Part shown: positions 8,564 through 15,615 of the stretch, in pieces
How positions within the stretch are numbered: the stretch's first letter is position 1
How the letters are laid out: each line of letters opens with the position of its first letter
From: DASYHS01 sp035998295
GTDB taxonomy: Bacteria > Pseudomonadota > Alphaproteobacteria > Azospirillales > Azospirillaceae
Assembly: GCF_035998295.1 (NCBI RefSeq)
Contig: NZ_DASYHS010000085.1
Coordinates: 1 to 24,050, forward strand
Direction: 5' to 3'
Length of the DNA: 24,050 nucleotides
Program-made: the position numbers and the translations under genes
Notes under the pieces: generated by a model
Told to the model about the DNA's origin: nothing
Database searches by the model: none
Seen by the model: only the letters and a program-made list of their open reading frames with translations

Positions 8564-9451
8564 ATGACCTCCATCGACGACGCGGCCGGCGCCGGCATGA
8601 CATCCACCGGCGGGGCGCCCAACGGTGAGGCGCCCAGTGGTGAGGCGCCCGACGTCGAGGCGGCCGAGCAACTCGCCGCCGACGAGGTCAAGGACCGCCA
8701 GTTCGTCGTGGCGCTGGCCCGCGGGCTGGAGGTGCTGCGTGCCTTCACCCCGGCCGAGCCGCTGCTCGGCAACCAGGAGATCGCGCAGCGCGCCGGCCTG
8801 CCCAAGCCCACGGTGTCGCGGCTGACCCACACGCTGACCCGGCTCGGCTACCTCGTCCATGTCGAGCGGCTGGGCAAGTACCAGCTCGGCACGCCGGTGC
8901 TCTCGCTGGGATACGCGGCGCTGGCGAACATGGGTATCCGCCAGGTCGCCCGGCCGTTCATGCAGGAACTGGCCGACCATGCCGGCGCGTCGGTGTCCGT
9001 CGGCAGCCGCGACCGTCTGACCATGGTCTATCTCGAGCATTGCCGCTCGGATGCCGCGGTGACGCTGCGCCTCGAGATCGGCTCGCGCATCCCGATCTCG
9101 ACGACCGCGATGGGCCGGGCCCTGCTGGCGGCGCTGCCGGAGGCCGAGCGGCGCTACCTGATGGCGCATTTCGCCCGCCGCGACCCCGAGAACTGGCCGG
9201 CCGTGCGCGCCGGGATCGAGCGGGCGGTGGAGGACTACCGCACGCGCGGCTTCACGATCGGGGTCGGCGACTGGCATCGCGAAGTCCATGCGGTGGGCGT
9301 GCCGCTGATCCCGCCCGACGGGTCGGGCATCCTCGCCTTCAACTGCGGCGGGCCGGCCTTCCTGCTGCCGCCCGACCGGCTGGAGCGCGACATCGGCCCG
9401 CGCCTCGTCAACCTCGTCCGCAACGTCGAGGCGGCGCTGACGCGGCGCTGA
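8564..9451 (+). CDS. IclR-family transcriptional regulator
   Basis: A 295-residue regulator. Residues about 45-105 form the winged helix-turn-helix (ALARGLEVLRAF, NQEIAQRAGLPKPTVSRLT, LGYL), and residues about 120-290 form the IclR effector-binding domain (SVGSRDRLTMVYLEHCRS, ISTTAMGRALLAALPE, GDWHREVHAVGVPLIPPDG). The start chosen is the ATG at 8564, with GGAG 10 bases upstream; a TTG at 8534 is unlikely. The first 40 residues are a low-complexity acidic/Pro/Gly tail encoded in part by a 15-bp tandem repeat and may be dispensable; an ATG at 8597 is an alternative start. It heads a plus-strand unit with an acyl-CoA dehydrogenase 25 bases downstream and faces the catabolic operon. It probably represses both, released by a pathway CoA ester or acid (inference). 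Confidence 0.93.
   Translation: MTSIDDAAGAGMTSTGGAPNGEAPSGEAPDVEAAEQLAADEVKDRQFVVALARGLEVLRAFTPAEPLLGNQEIAQRAGLPKPTVSRLTHTLTRLGYLVHVERLGKYQLGTPVLSLGYAALANMGIRQVARPFMQELADHAGASVSVGSRDRLTMVYLEHCRSDAAVTLRLEIGSRIPISTTAMGRALLAALPEAERRYLMAHFARRDPENWPAVRAGIERAVEDYRTRGFTIGVGDWHREVHAVGVPLIPPDGSGILAFNCGGPAFLLPPDRLERDIGPRLVNLVRNVEAALTRR
8612..8656 (+). repeat. 15-bp tandem repeat, three imperfect copies, in the iclR-type gene
   Basis: Units start at 8612, 8627 and 8642 with the shared core GGCGCCC (GAGGCGCCCAGTGGT type), and a partial fourth follows at 8657. They encode repeated GEAP pentapeptides in the N-terminal tail. Because the unit is a multiple of three, copy-number change would alter tail length without a frameshift. 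Confidence 0.7.
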
Positions 9452-9476
9452 CCTCGCAACCAGGGAGCCCCCGGTC

Positions 9477-10628
9477 ATGGCCCTCGACCAGGAAACCTTC
9501 GGCCAGCTTCTGGCCACCGTCGAGCGCTTCGTGCGCGAGCGGCTCGTGCCCAGCGAGGAGCGCGTGGCCGAGGAGGACGCGATCCCGCCCGACATCGTCG
9601 CGGAGATGCGCCGGCTGGGCCTGTTCGGCATGTCCTGCCCGCAGGAATACGGCGGCCTCGGCCTGACCATGAGCGAGGAGGTGCAGGTCGCCTTCGCGCT
9701 CGGCGGCACCTCGCCGGCGTTCCGCTCGCTGGTCGGCACCAACAACGGCATCGGCTCGCAAGGCATCGTCATCGACGGCACCGACGGGCAGCGGCGGGAA
9801 TACCTGCCGCGCCTCGCGTCCGGCGAGCTGATCGGCGCCTTCGCCCTGACCGAGCCGGACAGCGGCTCGGACGCGGCGAGCCTGCGCGCCTCTGCGCGCC
9901 GGGACGGCGACCATTACGTGCTGAACGGCACGAAGCGCTTCATCACCAATGCGCCCGAGGCGGGGCTGTTCACGGTGATGGCGCGCACGAACCCCGAGGA
10001 GAAGGGGGCGGCCGGCATCTCGGCCTTCCTGGTCGAGGCGGGCACGCCGGGCCTGCGCATCGGCCCGAACGACCGCAAGATGGGCCAGAAGGGCGCGCAC
10101 ACCGCCGACGTGATCCTGGAGGACTGCCGGGTGCCGGCCTCGGCGCTGCTGGGCGGGCGCGAGGGGCAGGGCTTCAAGACCGCGATGAAGGTGCTCGACC
10201 GCGCGCGCCTCCATATCTCGGCAGTCTGCGTCGGCGTCGCCGAGCGCCTCGTGCGCGACAGCCTGCGCTACGCGATGGAGCGCGTGCAGTTCGGCAAGCC
10301 GATCGCGGAGTTCCAGCTCGTCCAGGCGATGCTGGCCGACAGCCGGACCGAAGCCTACGCGGCGCGCTGCATGGTGATGGACGCGGCGCGCCGGCGCGAC
10401 GAAGGCCTCAACGTCTCGACCGAGGCATCGTGCTGCAAGCTGTTCGCGAGCGAGATGGTCGGCCGGGTCGCCGACCGGGCGGTGCAGATCTTCGGCGGCG
10501 CCGGCTACGTCGCCGATTACGGGGTCGAGCGCTTCTACCGCGACGTCCGGCTGTTCCGCCTCTACGAGGGCACGTCCCAGATCCAGCAGATCCTGATCGC
10601 GCGCAACATGGTCCGGGAGGCCGGCTGA
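9477..10628 (+). CDS. acyl-CoA dehydrogenase, probably for dicarboxylyl-CoA
   Basis: A 383-residue FAD-dependent acyl-CoA dehydrogenase that introduces the 2,3 double bond. It has the FAD/substrate segment FALTEPDSGSDAASL (about 121-135), KRFITNAPEA, the arginine-containing RVQFGKPIAEFQ, the flavin-binding QIFGGAGYVADYGVER, and catalytic Glu364 in LYEGTSQIQQ. It lacks the glutaryl-CoA dehydrogenase signature of the other acyl-CoA dehydrogenase here, so the two have different substrates. The segment FRSLVGTNNGIGSQG (about 82-96) is, from memory, like that of dicarboxylate-type dehydrogenases such as DcaA; this is uncertain. ATG 9477 follows AGGGAG by 9 bases, 25 bases after the regulator stop. 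It supplies the first oxidation step missing from the opposite operon. Confidence 0.9.
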   Translation: MALDQETFGQLLATVERFVRERLVPSEERVAEEDAIPPDIVAEMRRLGLFGMSCPQEYGGLGLTMSEEVQVAFALGGTSPAFRSLVGTNNGIGSQGIVIDGTDGQRREYLPRLASGELIGAFALTEPDSGSDAASLRASARRDGDHYVLNGTKRFITNAPEAGLFTVMARTNPEEKGAAGISAFLVEAGTPGLRIGPNDRKMGQKGAHTADVILEDCRVPASALLGGREGQGFKTAMKVLDRARLHISAVCVGVAERLVRDSLRYAMERVQFGKPIAEFQLVQAMLADSRTEAYAARCMVMDAARRRDEGLNVSTEASCCKLFASEMVGRVADRAVQIFGGAGYVADYGVERFYRDVRLFRLYEGTSQIQQILIARNMVREAG

Positions 10629-10629
10629 G

Positions 10630-11064
10630 ATGGGTGGGGACGGCCTGCTCGGCACGGAGCGGCGGAGCGGCTTCCAGGACCTCGTCGGCTATCGGCTGGC
10701 CGCCTGGGAGGAAGGCGGCGCGGTGCTGGAGCTCGAGGTCGGGCCGCAGCACCTCAACCGCGCCGGCGTGCTCCACGGCGGCGTGCTGTCGACCCTGCTG
10801 GACACGGTGATGGGGTTCGCCGGCACCTTCTGCCCCCATCCCGGGCGCAAGCGCACCACCGTGACCCTGTCGCTGACGACCTCCTTCACCGGCCAGTGCT
10901 CGTCCGGAACGGTGCGGGCCAGCGCCCGCGTCGCCGGCGGCGGCACCCGCGTCTACGCCTGCACCGGAGAGGTGAGGGGGCCCGACGGCACCGTGCTCGC
11001 CGTCGGCCAGGGCACGTTCCGCTATCGCACCGGCAGCGAGGACCCGCACGGCGTGCCGGCGTGA
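10630..11064 (+). CDS. PaaI-family hotdog-fold acyl-CoA thioesterase
   Basis: A 144-residue single hotdog-domain protein with the PaaI/4HBT signature LNRAGVLHGGVLSTLLDTVMG (residues 42-62; His49, Gly50, Gly51, Asp58). Such enzymes hydrolyse stalled or dead-end acyl-CoA esters and so free CoA in aromatic and dicarboxylate catabolism. The ATG follows the acyl-CoA dehydrogenase stop by one base, with GGGAGG upstream, so the genes are translationally coupled. It ends the IclR - acyl-CoA dehydrogenase - thioesterase unit. Substrate is unknown; a housekeeping role that clears blocked pathway intermediates fits the context. Confidence 0.88.
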   Translation: MGGDGLLGTERRSGFQDLVGYRLAAWEEGGAVLELEVGPQHLNRAGVLHGGVLSTLLDTVMGFAGTFCPHPGRKRTTVTLSLTTSFTGQCSSGTVRASARVAGGGTRVYACTGEVRGPDGTVLAVGQGTFRYRTGSEDPHGVPA

Positions 11065-11080
11065 ACTCCGTTCAGTCGGC

Positions 11081-11099
11081 AGCCGGCAGTCGCCCGGCT
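11081..11099. terminator. short hairpin between convergent thioesterase and msrB genes
   Basis: AGCCGG (11081-11086) pairs with CCGGCT (11094-11099) around a 7-base loop, in the 33-base gap and touching the msrB stop codon. There is no T-tract; it is weak evidence for a terminator. Confidence 0.25.
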
Positions 11100-11580
11100 A
11101 GTCCGCCGCCGCCGGCCGCGCTTCTCCGCGTTCCAGCATGTCGGGAAACGGCTCGCCCTCCTCCACGAACACCAGCGAGACCGAGTTGATGCAGTAACGC
11201 AGGCCCGTCGGCGGCGGGCCGTCGGGGAAGACGTGGCCGTGATGGCCGCCGCACCGCGCGCACTGGATCTCGGTCCGCACCATGCCGTAGCTGGTGTCGT
11301 TCTCCATCCGGAGATGGGCGGGGTCGAAGGGTGCGGTGAAGCTGGGCCATCCGGTGCCGGACTCGAACTTCTCGCCCGAACGGAACAGCGGCAGGCCGCA
11401 CAGCCGGCAGCAATAGGCGCCGGGGACGTGGTTGTCGAGCAGCGTGCCGCAATAGGGTGCCTCCGTCCCGTGCTCGAGCAGCACCTCGCGCTCCTCGCGC
11501 GTCAGGCGGGCGGCCAGCTCGCGCTGCCGGTCGGGAGAGGGCGGAGTCAGGTCGAAGCCGGCGGATGAGCGGGTCGTCAT
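11098..11580 (-). CDS. msrB: peptide-methionine (R)-S-oxide reductase
   Basis: A 160-residue MsrB reducing methionine-R-sulfoxide in proteins. The structural zinc site is complete: Cys58 and Cys61 (CRLC) and Cys107 and Cys110 (CARC). GGHHGHVF follows, and catalytic Cys130 is in RYCINSVSL (the usual form is RYCINSASL). No signal peptide, so it acts in the cytoplasm. ATG 11580 is chosen because GGGAGG ends 5-6 bases upstream; the frame remains open upstream but runs through msrA. It starts 2 bases after the msrA stop, forming an msrA-msrB operon. Confidence 0.95.
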   Translation of the reverse strand: MTTRSSAGFDLTPPSPDRQRELAARLTREEREVLLEHGTEAPYCGTLLDNHVPGAYCCRLCGLPLFRSGEKFESGTGWPSFTAPFDPAHLRMENDTSYGMVRTEIQCARCGGHHGHVFPDGPPPTGLRYCINSVSLVFVEEGEPFPDMLERGEARPAAAD

Positions 11581-11582
11581 GG

Positions 11583-12200
11583 TCACCTCCCTGTCGCGGC
11601 GCCCGGCTTCAGCCGGTCCGAGTAGGTCTTCTTCAGCTTCTCGACCTTGGGGGTCGACACCGCGCGGATATAGGGCTGGCTCGGGTTCCGCGCCGCGTAG
11701 TCGTGGTGGTAGTCCTCGGCCGGGTAGAGCCGGTCCAGCCGCTCCAGGCGGGTCGCGATCGGCGCGTCGAAGATGCGGGCCGCGTCGAGCTGGCGGATAT
11801 AGGCCTCGGCGACGCGGCGCTCTTCCTCGCTCGTGTGGAAGACCGCCGAGCGGTACTGCGTGCCGAGATCCGCGCCCTGCCCGTCGACCTGGGTCGGATC
11901 GTGCGCGACCGAGAAGAAGACCTTCAGGATCTGGCCGTAGGTGATCCTGGCCGGGTCGTACGTGACCTCGATGACTTCCGCATGCCCGGTGCGCCCGGTG
12001 CATACGGTCTGGTAGTCGGCCGTGTCGGAGGAGCCTCCGGCATAGCCGGGGCGGACCGCCGTCACGCCGTCGAGCAGCCTGAACACGGCCTCCGTGCACC
12101 AGAAGCATCCGCCGGCGAGCACCAGGGCCGCCGAGGGCGCCTCCTGCCGCAGATCCTCGACGGGATCCGGGAACTCGCGTGGATCGATCCGCAGGGACAA
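11583..12200 (-). CDS. msrA: peptide-methionine (S)-S-oxide reductase
   Basis: A 205-residue MsrA reducing methionine-S-sulfoxide. Catalytic Cys32 is in the GCFWCTE motif, followed by the YAGG segment and the GHAEVIEVTYDP, FFSVAHDPTQVDGQGADLGTQYRS and AEDYHHDY blocks. The C-terminal tail lacks a Cys, so the usual C-terminal resolving cysteine is not seen; another Cys (for example in TVCTGRTG) may serve. The start is a TTG at 12200, chosen because GAGGAGG lies 6 bases upstream and no ATG or GTG fits better. No signal peptide. With msrB it gives repair of both methionine sulfoxide epimers. Confidence 0.95.
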   Translation of the reverse strand: MSLRIDPREFPDPVEDLRQEAPSAALVLAGGCFWCTEAVFRLLDGVTAVRPGYAGGSSDTADYQTVCTGRTGHAEVIEVTYDPARITYGQILKVFFSVAHDPTQVDGQGADLGTQYRSAVFHTSEEERRVAEAYIRQLDAARIFDAPIATRLERLDRLYPAEDYHHDYAARNPSQPYIRAVSTPKVEKLKKTYSDRLKPGAATGR

Positions 12201-12306
12201 GGTGGACCTCCTCGATCTCCGAAAGCGGCCGCCGGTTCGCTATCCGATGGACGGCCGCCCATCAATATAGGGATCGGGATTGCCTTGGCCATGGCGGTGC
12301 GTCGAT

Positions 12307-12323
12307 CCGGGGCCGCGCCCCGG
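12307..12323. other. GC hairpin in the divergent msrA / small-protein intergenic region
   Basis: CCGGGGC (12307-12313) and GCCCCGG (12317-12323) form a perfect 7-bp stem with a 3-base loop. The 197-base gap 12201-12397 holds the msrA ribosome site and the upstream region of the next gene; apart from this hairpin I see no convincing promoter elements in it. Confidence 0.3.
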
Positions 12324-12397
12324 TGCGTCGAGGCCCAGTGGCCTTGAAGGCCGGTACGGGAAGCGGTACATGCTGTGATGAAGCGGTGGAGTCCCTG

Positions 12398-12787
12398 ATG
12401 GACGAGTGCGATCGGGTTGAACGCCGGATACAGGGTCTCGCACGGTCGCCGCGGGTCAGCGCGGAGGCGGTCAACGATCGTGCGAAGCTGATGATGCACC
12501 GGCTGGTGGCAAGGCGTCTGGCAGTGGAGCCGGCCCTGATCGACCGTGCTCGCGATGCGCTTCGCAGTGGGTCCAGGGACCGCCCGAAGCTGGCCTGCAT
12601 GCTGGAATGGGAACGGCTGCTCGGCCTGGACCCCGGCGTGTTGCGGCGGCGTCTCACCGAGAGGTCGGAAGAGATGGAGCGGCTGCGGCTCAGCTCTCCC
12701 TTCGCCGCCGTAGCCGGGTTTCAGGAACCCGATATTCGCCGACGCATCTGGAGCAAGGCGCGCCGGGGGCTGATGCCAGGTGCCTGA
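12398..12787 (+). CDS. uncharacterised 129-residue, helix-rich protein
   Basis: A 129-residue protein of unknown function, charged and probably all-helical, with no membrane segment or signal peptide. The start chosen is the ATG at 12398 with GGAG 6 bases upstream. The frame stays open back to 12179, but that part overlaps msrA and reads like non-coding sequence. The central pattern (HRLVARRL, then PALIDRARDAL, LEWERLL, LRLSSPF, then a final R-rich helix) resembles a set of small alphaproteobacterial hypotheticals that I recall only loosely, some of which sit beside toxin genes. No toxin partner is recognisable here. The divergent neighbour is msrA. It is real coding sequence by composition and ribosome site; the function is unknown. 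Confidence 0.6.
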   Translation: MDECDRVERRIQGLARSPRVSAEAVNDRAKLMMHRLVARRLAVEPALIDRARDALRSGSRDRPKLACMLEWERLLGLDPGVLRRRLTERSEEMERLRLSSPFAAVAGFQEPDIRRRIWSKARRGLMPGA

Positions 12788-12853
12788 CGTCCGGACGCTT
12801 GCCGACCTGCAGTGCCGTCCACCTCCTGACGTGGAGGCGGCGGCGCTGCATTT

Positions 12854-12878
12854 CCCGGATGGCTTGGCAGCATCCGGG
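12854..12878. terminator. 8-bp perfect hairpin between convergent genes, probable terminator
   Basis: CCCGGATG (12854-12861) pairs with CATCCGGG (12871-12878) around a 9-base loop. It lies in the 110-base gap between the small protein (stop 12787) and the protease (stop 12898). No long T-tract follows on either strand. Confidence 0.45.
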
Positions 12879-12897
12879 CCATGAGCCTTTCGCGGAC

Positions 12898-15192
12898 CTA
12901 TAGCCGCTTGCGCCACTTCAGGCCGGCCGCGAGTTCCGGGTCCGCGCCCTCCACGTGGCCGGGCTCCAGGGAGAGAAGGGCGCCGGCCTCCAGCTCGGAC
13001 CGGCCGGTGAGCGGCAGGCGCCAGCCGAGCTGCAGGTCGAGCTGCTCGCCCGACGGGGCGAGCGAGACCCGCTCGCTCTCGCGCACCACCTGACCGTCGA
13101 GGGTACGGGCGACCGGCACGTCCAGCAGCGCGTCGCCCGCGGCGACCCGGAGCGGGCGGGTCACCGCCGCCGTCATCCGGTCGCCCGGCGCGAGCACGCC
13201 GGAGGCCGAGACGCCGAGCGTCCAGGTCTCCGACCGCAGGTCCGAGACTGAGCGGACGAGGCCGTCGCCGATCCGCGTTCCCTCCGTCAGGCCGAACGAC
13301 CAGGACCCGAACAGGTCGACGCCCGCCACCGGCATCGTCGCGTGCAGGCCCACGAAGCGCGTGTCGACGCGGCTGCCGTCGGTCTCGAAGCCGGCGCTGC
13401 CCGTCGTGTCAAGGATCGAGCCGTATTCCGTCAGGCCGCCGACCGAGACGCCGGCCCGCCCGGCGCCCAGCGGCGCGGTAAGTTCCGCCTGCCAGGCGGT
13501 GCGCCGGTTCGCCTCGCGCCCGTCATGGGCCGTCCGGCCGTCTCCCTCGGCGATGCCGAAGCGCAGCGAGGCCGGGCCGGCGTCGATGCCGTCCAGCACG
13601 ATGCTGCTGCCGTCCCCGGCCAGCGACAGCCACGGCGATTCGATCGCGTCGCCCGCGATCAGCCTGCCGGTGCCGAGGTGTTCCTCTGCCGAGATGCCGA
13701 AGCGGTGGCCCGCCGCCAGCCCCCTGGCGATCGTGACGCTCGACCCGCCGAGATCGGCGGTGAAGGCGGCGGCCCGCCGGCCGGCCGGGCCGGCCGGATC
13801 GTCGGCGAGCCGTTCGTCCCGGGCCTGCTCGATCAGGCTCACCCGCCCACCGGCCGGGCCGGCGCCATGAACCATGAGGGGCGGCGTCCCGGCGCCGAGC
13901 CAGCCGGCGATGTCCCTGACCGCCGGGCGCGCCGCGGCGAGGCCCGACAGGTCGAGGCGGTAGGGGCGCTGGTACTCGTCCAGGACCATGATGCGCGACA
14001 GGGCCGCGCTGCGCGACAGCGCGTCGCCGACCGCGCCGCCCACCGCCAGCGTCGTGGCCGCGAGCGCGTCCGCGGCCCCGTCCACTGCTTCGCCGGCAGG
14101 GATGACGGTCTCGCCGAGCGGGGCGAGGGCCGCCTCCAGGTTCAGCATGCCACGGCCGTAGACGGCATCGGTGCCCGGCTCGCCCAGGTCGGTGGCGCTG
14201 CGCAGCAGGATGTCGACGATCTGCGCGCCGGTCAGGTTGGGGAAGGCCTCGCGGAGCAGCGCCGCGGCGCCGGAGACGTGCGGGGCGGCGAACGACGTGC
14301 CGCTCCATAGAGCCGAGCGGCCCTGCGCGTCGATCGCCCGGATCAGCTCGCCCGGCGCGACCAGATAGAACTGCCGTGCGCTGCCGGCGCGGTTGCTGAA
14401 GTCGGAGATGGTCCCGTTCGCATCGACGGAGCCGACGACGACGCCGGCACCCTGCGCCGCGGGAGAGGCGAACCACAGGCCCAGGCCGGCCGGCTCGGCG
14501 TCGCCGCCGTTGCCGGCGGCCGCCACCAGCACCGCCCCCGCCCGTGCGGCGCCCGCCAGCGCCGAGGAAAGGTCACCCGCCGGGGCGACGCCGCCCAGGG
14601 AGAAGTTCAGCACGTCGGCGCCGTGCGCCGTCGCCCGCCGGGTCGCGGCGGCGAGGTCGGACTGGTAGTGGAGCCCGGTCGACCGGCCGTCTGCGCCCGC
14701 CGCGTCGGTCCGCAGCGCCATGATCCGGGCGTCGAAGGCGACGCCGTGCGTCTTCGTATCGTTGCGCCGTGCCCCGATCACGGCGGCGACGCCGGTGCCG
14801 TGGCCGCGCTCGTCCGCGAGCGGGGCGCCCGCGCGCGCCGCCACCATGTCGGCGGAGGCGGGATGCAGCGCGCCGGCGAATTCAGGGTCCGTCGCCCGGA
14901 TGCCGGAATCGATCACCGCAACGGTGCGCCCGAGCCCGGTGACGCCGTGGGCGTAGGCGGCTCCGGCCCCGATCCGGTCGAGCGCCGTGCTCGTGCGATA
15001 TTCGCTGGTGTCGTAGGCGATGGGGACCCGCAGCGCCGTGGCACCCGGCGGCGCGGACGTCGTCGTCGGGCCGGGATTCGCCGCACCCGTGCCGCCGCCG
15101 GTGCAGGCGGACAGCGGCACGAGGGCGACCAGGGCCGCAGCGAGCCGGCGGTTGCGGCGGGAAAGGACAGGCACGGTAGGGGCTTTGCGCAT
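12898..15192 (-). CDS. subtilisin-like (S8) serine protease lipoprotein with probable C-terminal beta-barrel
   Basis: A 764-residue exported protease. A positively charged N-terminus and hydrophobic stretch end in the lipobox LSAC, making Cys30 the probable lipidated residue. A Thr/Pro/Gly-rich linker follows. The S8 triad is intact: Asp95 in VAVIDSGI, His131 in RGHGTG, Ser300 in SGTSFAAPHVSG, with oxyanion Asn228 in AAGNGG. Residues from about 440 to the end show alternating-residue beta strands, as expected for an autotransporter-type barrel. Lipidated S8 autotransporters such as NalP are a precedent. Oddly, the last residues are KWRKRL, not the terminal Phe/Trp typical of barrel substrates of BAM. 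It is probably anchored at the outer membrane and cleaves surface or extracellular proteins. The promoter region contains two CtrA-type boxes. Confidence 0.85.
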   Translation of the reverse strand: MRKAPTVPVLSRRNRRLAAALVALVPLSACTGGGTGAANPGPTTTSAPPGATALRVPIAYDTSEYRTSTALDRIGAGAAYAHGVTGLGRTVAVIDSGIRATDPEFAGALHPASADMVAARAGAPLADERGHGTGVAAVIGARRNDTKTHGVAFDARIMALRTDAAGADGRSTGLHYQSDLAAATRRATAHGADVLNFSLGGVAPAGDLSSALAGAARAGAVLVAAAGNGGDAEPAGLGLWFASPAAQGAGVVVGSVDANGTISDFSNRAGSARQFYLVAPGELIRAIDAQGRSALWSGTSFAAPHVSGAAALLREAFPNLTGAQIVDILLRSATDLGEPGTDAVYGRGMLNLEAALAPLGETVIPAGEAVDGAADALAATTLAVGGAVGDALSRSAALSRIMVLDEYQRPYRLDLSGLAAARPAVRDIAGWLGAGTPPLMVHGAGPAGGRVSLIEQARDERLADDPAGPAGRRAAAFTADLGGSSVTIARGLAAGHRFGISAEEHLGTGRLIAGDAIESPWLSLAGDGSSIVLDGIDAGPASLRFGIAEGDGRTAHDGREANRRTAWQAELTAPLGAGRAGVSVGGLTEYGSILDTTGSAGFETDGSRVDTRFVGLHATMPVAGVDLFGSWSFGLTEGTRIGDGLVRSVSDLRSETWTLGVSASGVLAPGDRMTAAVTRPLRVAAGDALLDVPVARTLDGQVVRESERVSLAPSGEQLDLQLGWRLPLTGRSELEAGALLSLEPGHVEGADPELAAGLKWRKRL

Positions 15193-15233
15193 CGATGATC
15201 CGGCCGCTGTTTGCTGTGGCGTCTCGGATCATG

Positions 15234-15266
15234 GTTAATGCGATATTAAGGTTAACGAGCGGTTAA
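15234..15266. promoter_or_regulatory. two tandem CtrA-type boxes (TTAA-N7-TTAAC)
   Basis: On the minus strand, TTAATATCGCATTAAC (15249-15234) and TTAACCGCTCGTTAAC (15266-15251) each match TTAA-N7-TTAAC exactly, separated by one base. They lie 42-74 bases upstream of the protease ATG, in an AT-rich island of otherwise GC-rich DNA, and also upstream of the plus-strand stress genes. TTAA-N7-TTAAC is the established CtrA recognition sequence in Caulobacter and relatives. Occupancy and direction of effect are inferred. Confidence 0.65.
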
Positions 15267-15304
15267 TAATAGGGAAGATGCCTCTGCTGACCGGTCGGAC
15301 GCCC

Positions 15305-15330
15305 GGAACCATGCGCGCTGGCGCCATGTT
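15305..15330 (+). promoter_or_regulatory. candidate EcfG-type general-stress promoter
   Basis: GGAAC (15305-15309), 17 bases, then TGTT (15327-15330). This resembles the alphaproteobacterial general-stress sigma factor EcfG consensus (GGAAC-N16/17-CGTT) with one mismatch in the -10. It lies about 30 bases before the ATG at 15360 and would drive the small membrane protein and the YflT-like stress protein. A single mismatched match is weak on its own; the stress-type product makes it more plausible. Confidence 0.35.
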
Positions 15331-15359
15331 GGATTCGATCGAACAGACGAGGAACCGAC

Positions 15360-15575
15360 ATGACGGACAGGAACTCCCGGGAAGATCGCCCCGAGGCGGC
15401 TCCGGAACGGGTCGCCGTCTACGACCGCCCGAACCGTCCCGCCCAGCCTACCAGCACCACCGGCACCACGGGCACTGCCCGGCCCGTCGGCCGCGGCACG
15501 TCGGCCGCCGCCGGCTGGCTGGTCCCGGCAGCGGTGGTGCTGCTGCTGATCGTGGCCCTGCTGTGGTGGCTGTGA
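15360..15575 (+). CDS. small C-tail-anchored membrane protein, unknown function
   Basis: A 71-residue protein. Residues 1-48 are hydrophilic and rich in Arg, Pro, Thr and Gly with a TTGTTGT run. Residues about 49-71 form one hydrophobic helix (GWLVPAAVVLLLIVALLWWL) ending at the C-terminus, so it would sit in the inner membrane with a cytoplasmic N-terminus. ATG 15360 has GAGGAA 5 bases upstream. It precedes the YflT-like gene by 40 bases and is probably co-transcribed with it. No conserved domain is recognised. Confidence 0.65.
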   Translation: MTDRNSREDRPEAAPERVAVYDRPNRPAQPTSTTGTTGTARPVGRGTSAAAGWLVPAAVVLLLIVALLWWL

Positions 15576-15615
15576 GCCGCGGCCGGGGTTGGAGATCGAA
15601 GACGAGGAGACAAGG

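Noticed and set aside
12179..12397. Upstream extension of the small 129-residue protein
   Set aside because: The extension overlaps the msrA start, lacks conserved-looking sequence, and a good ribosome site precedes the ATG at 12398.
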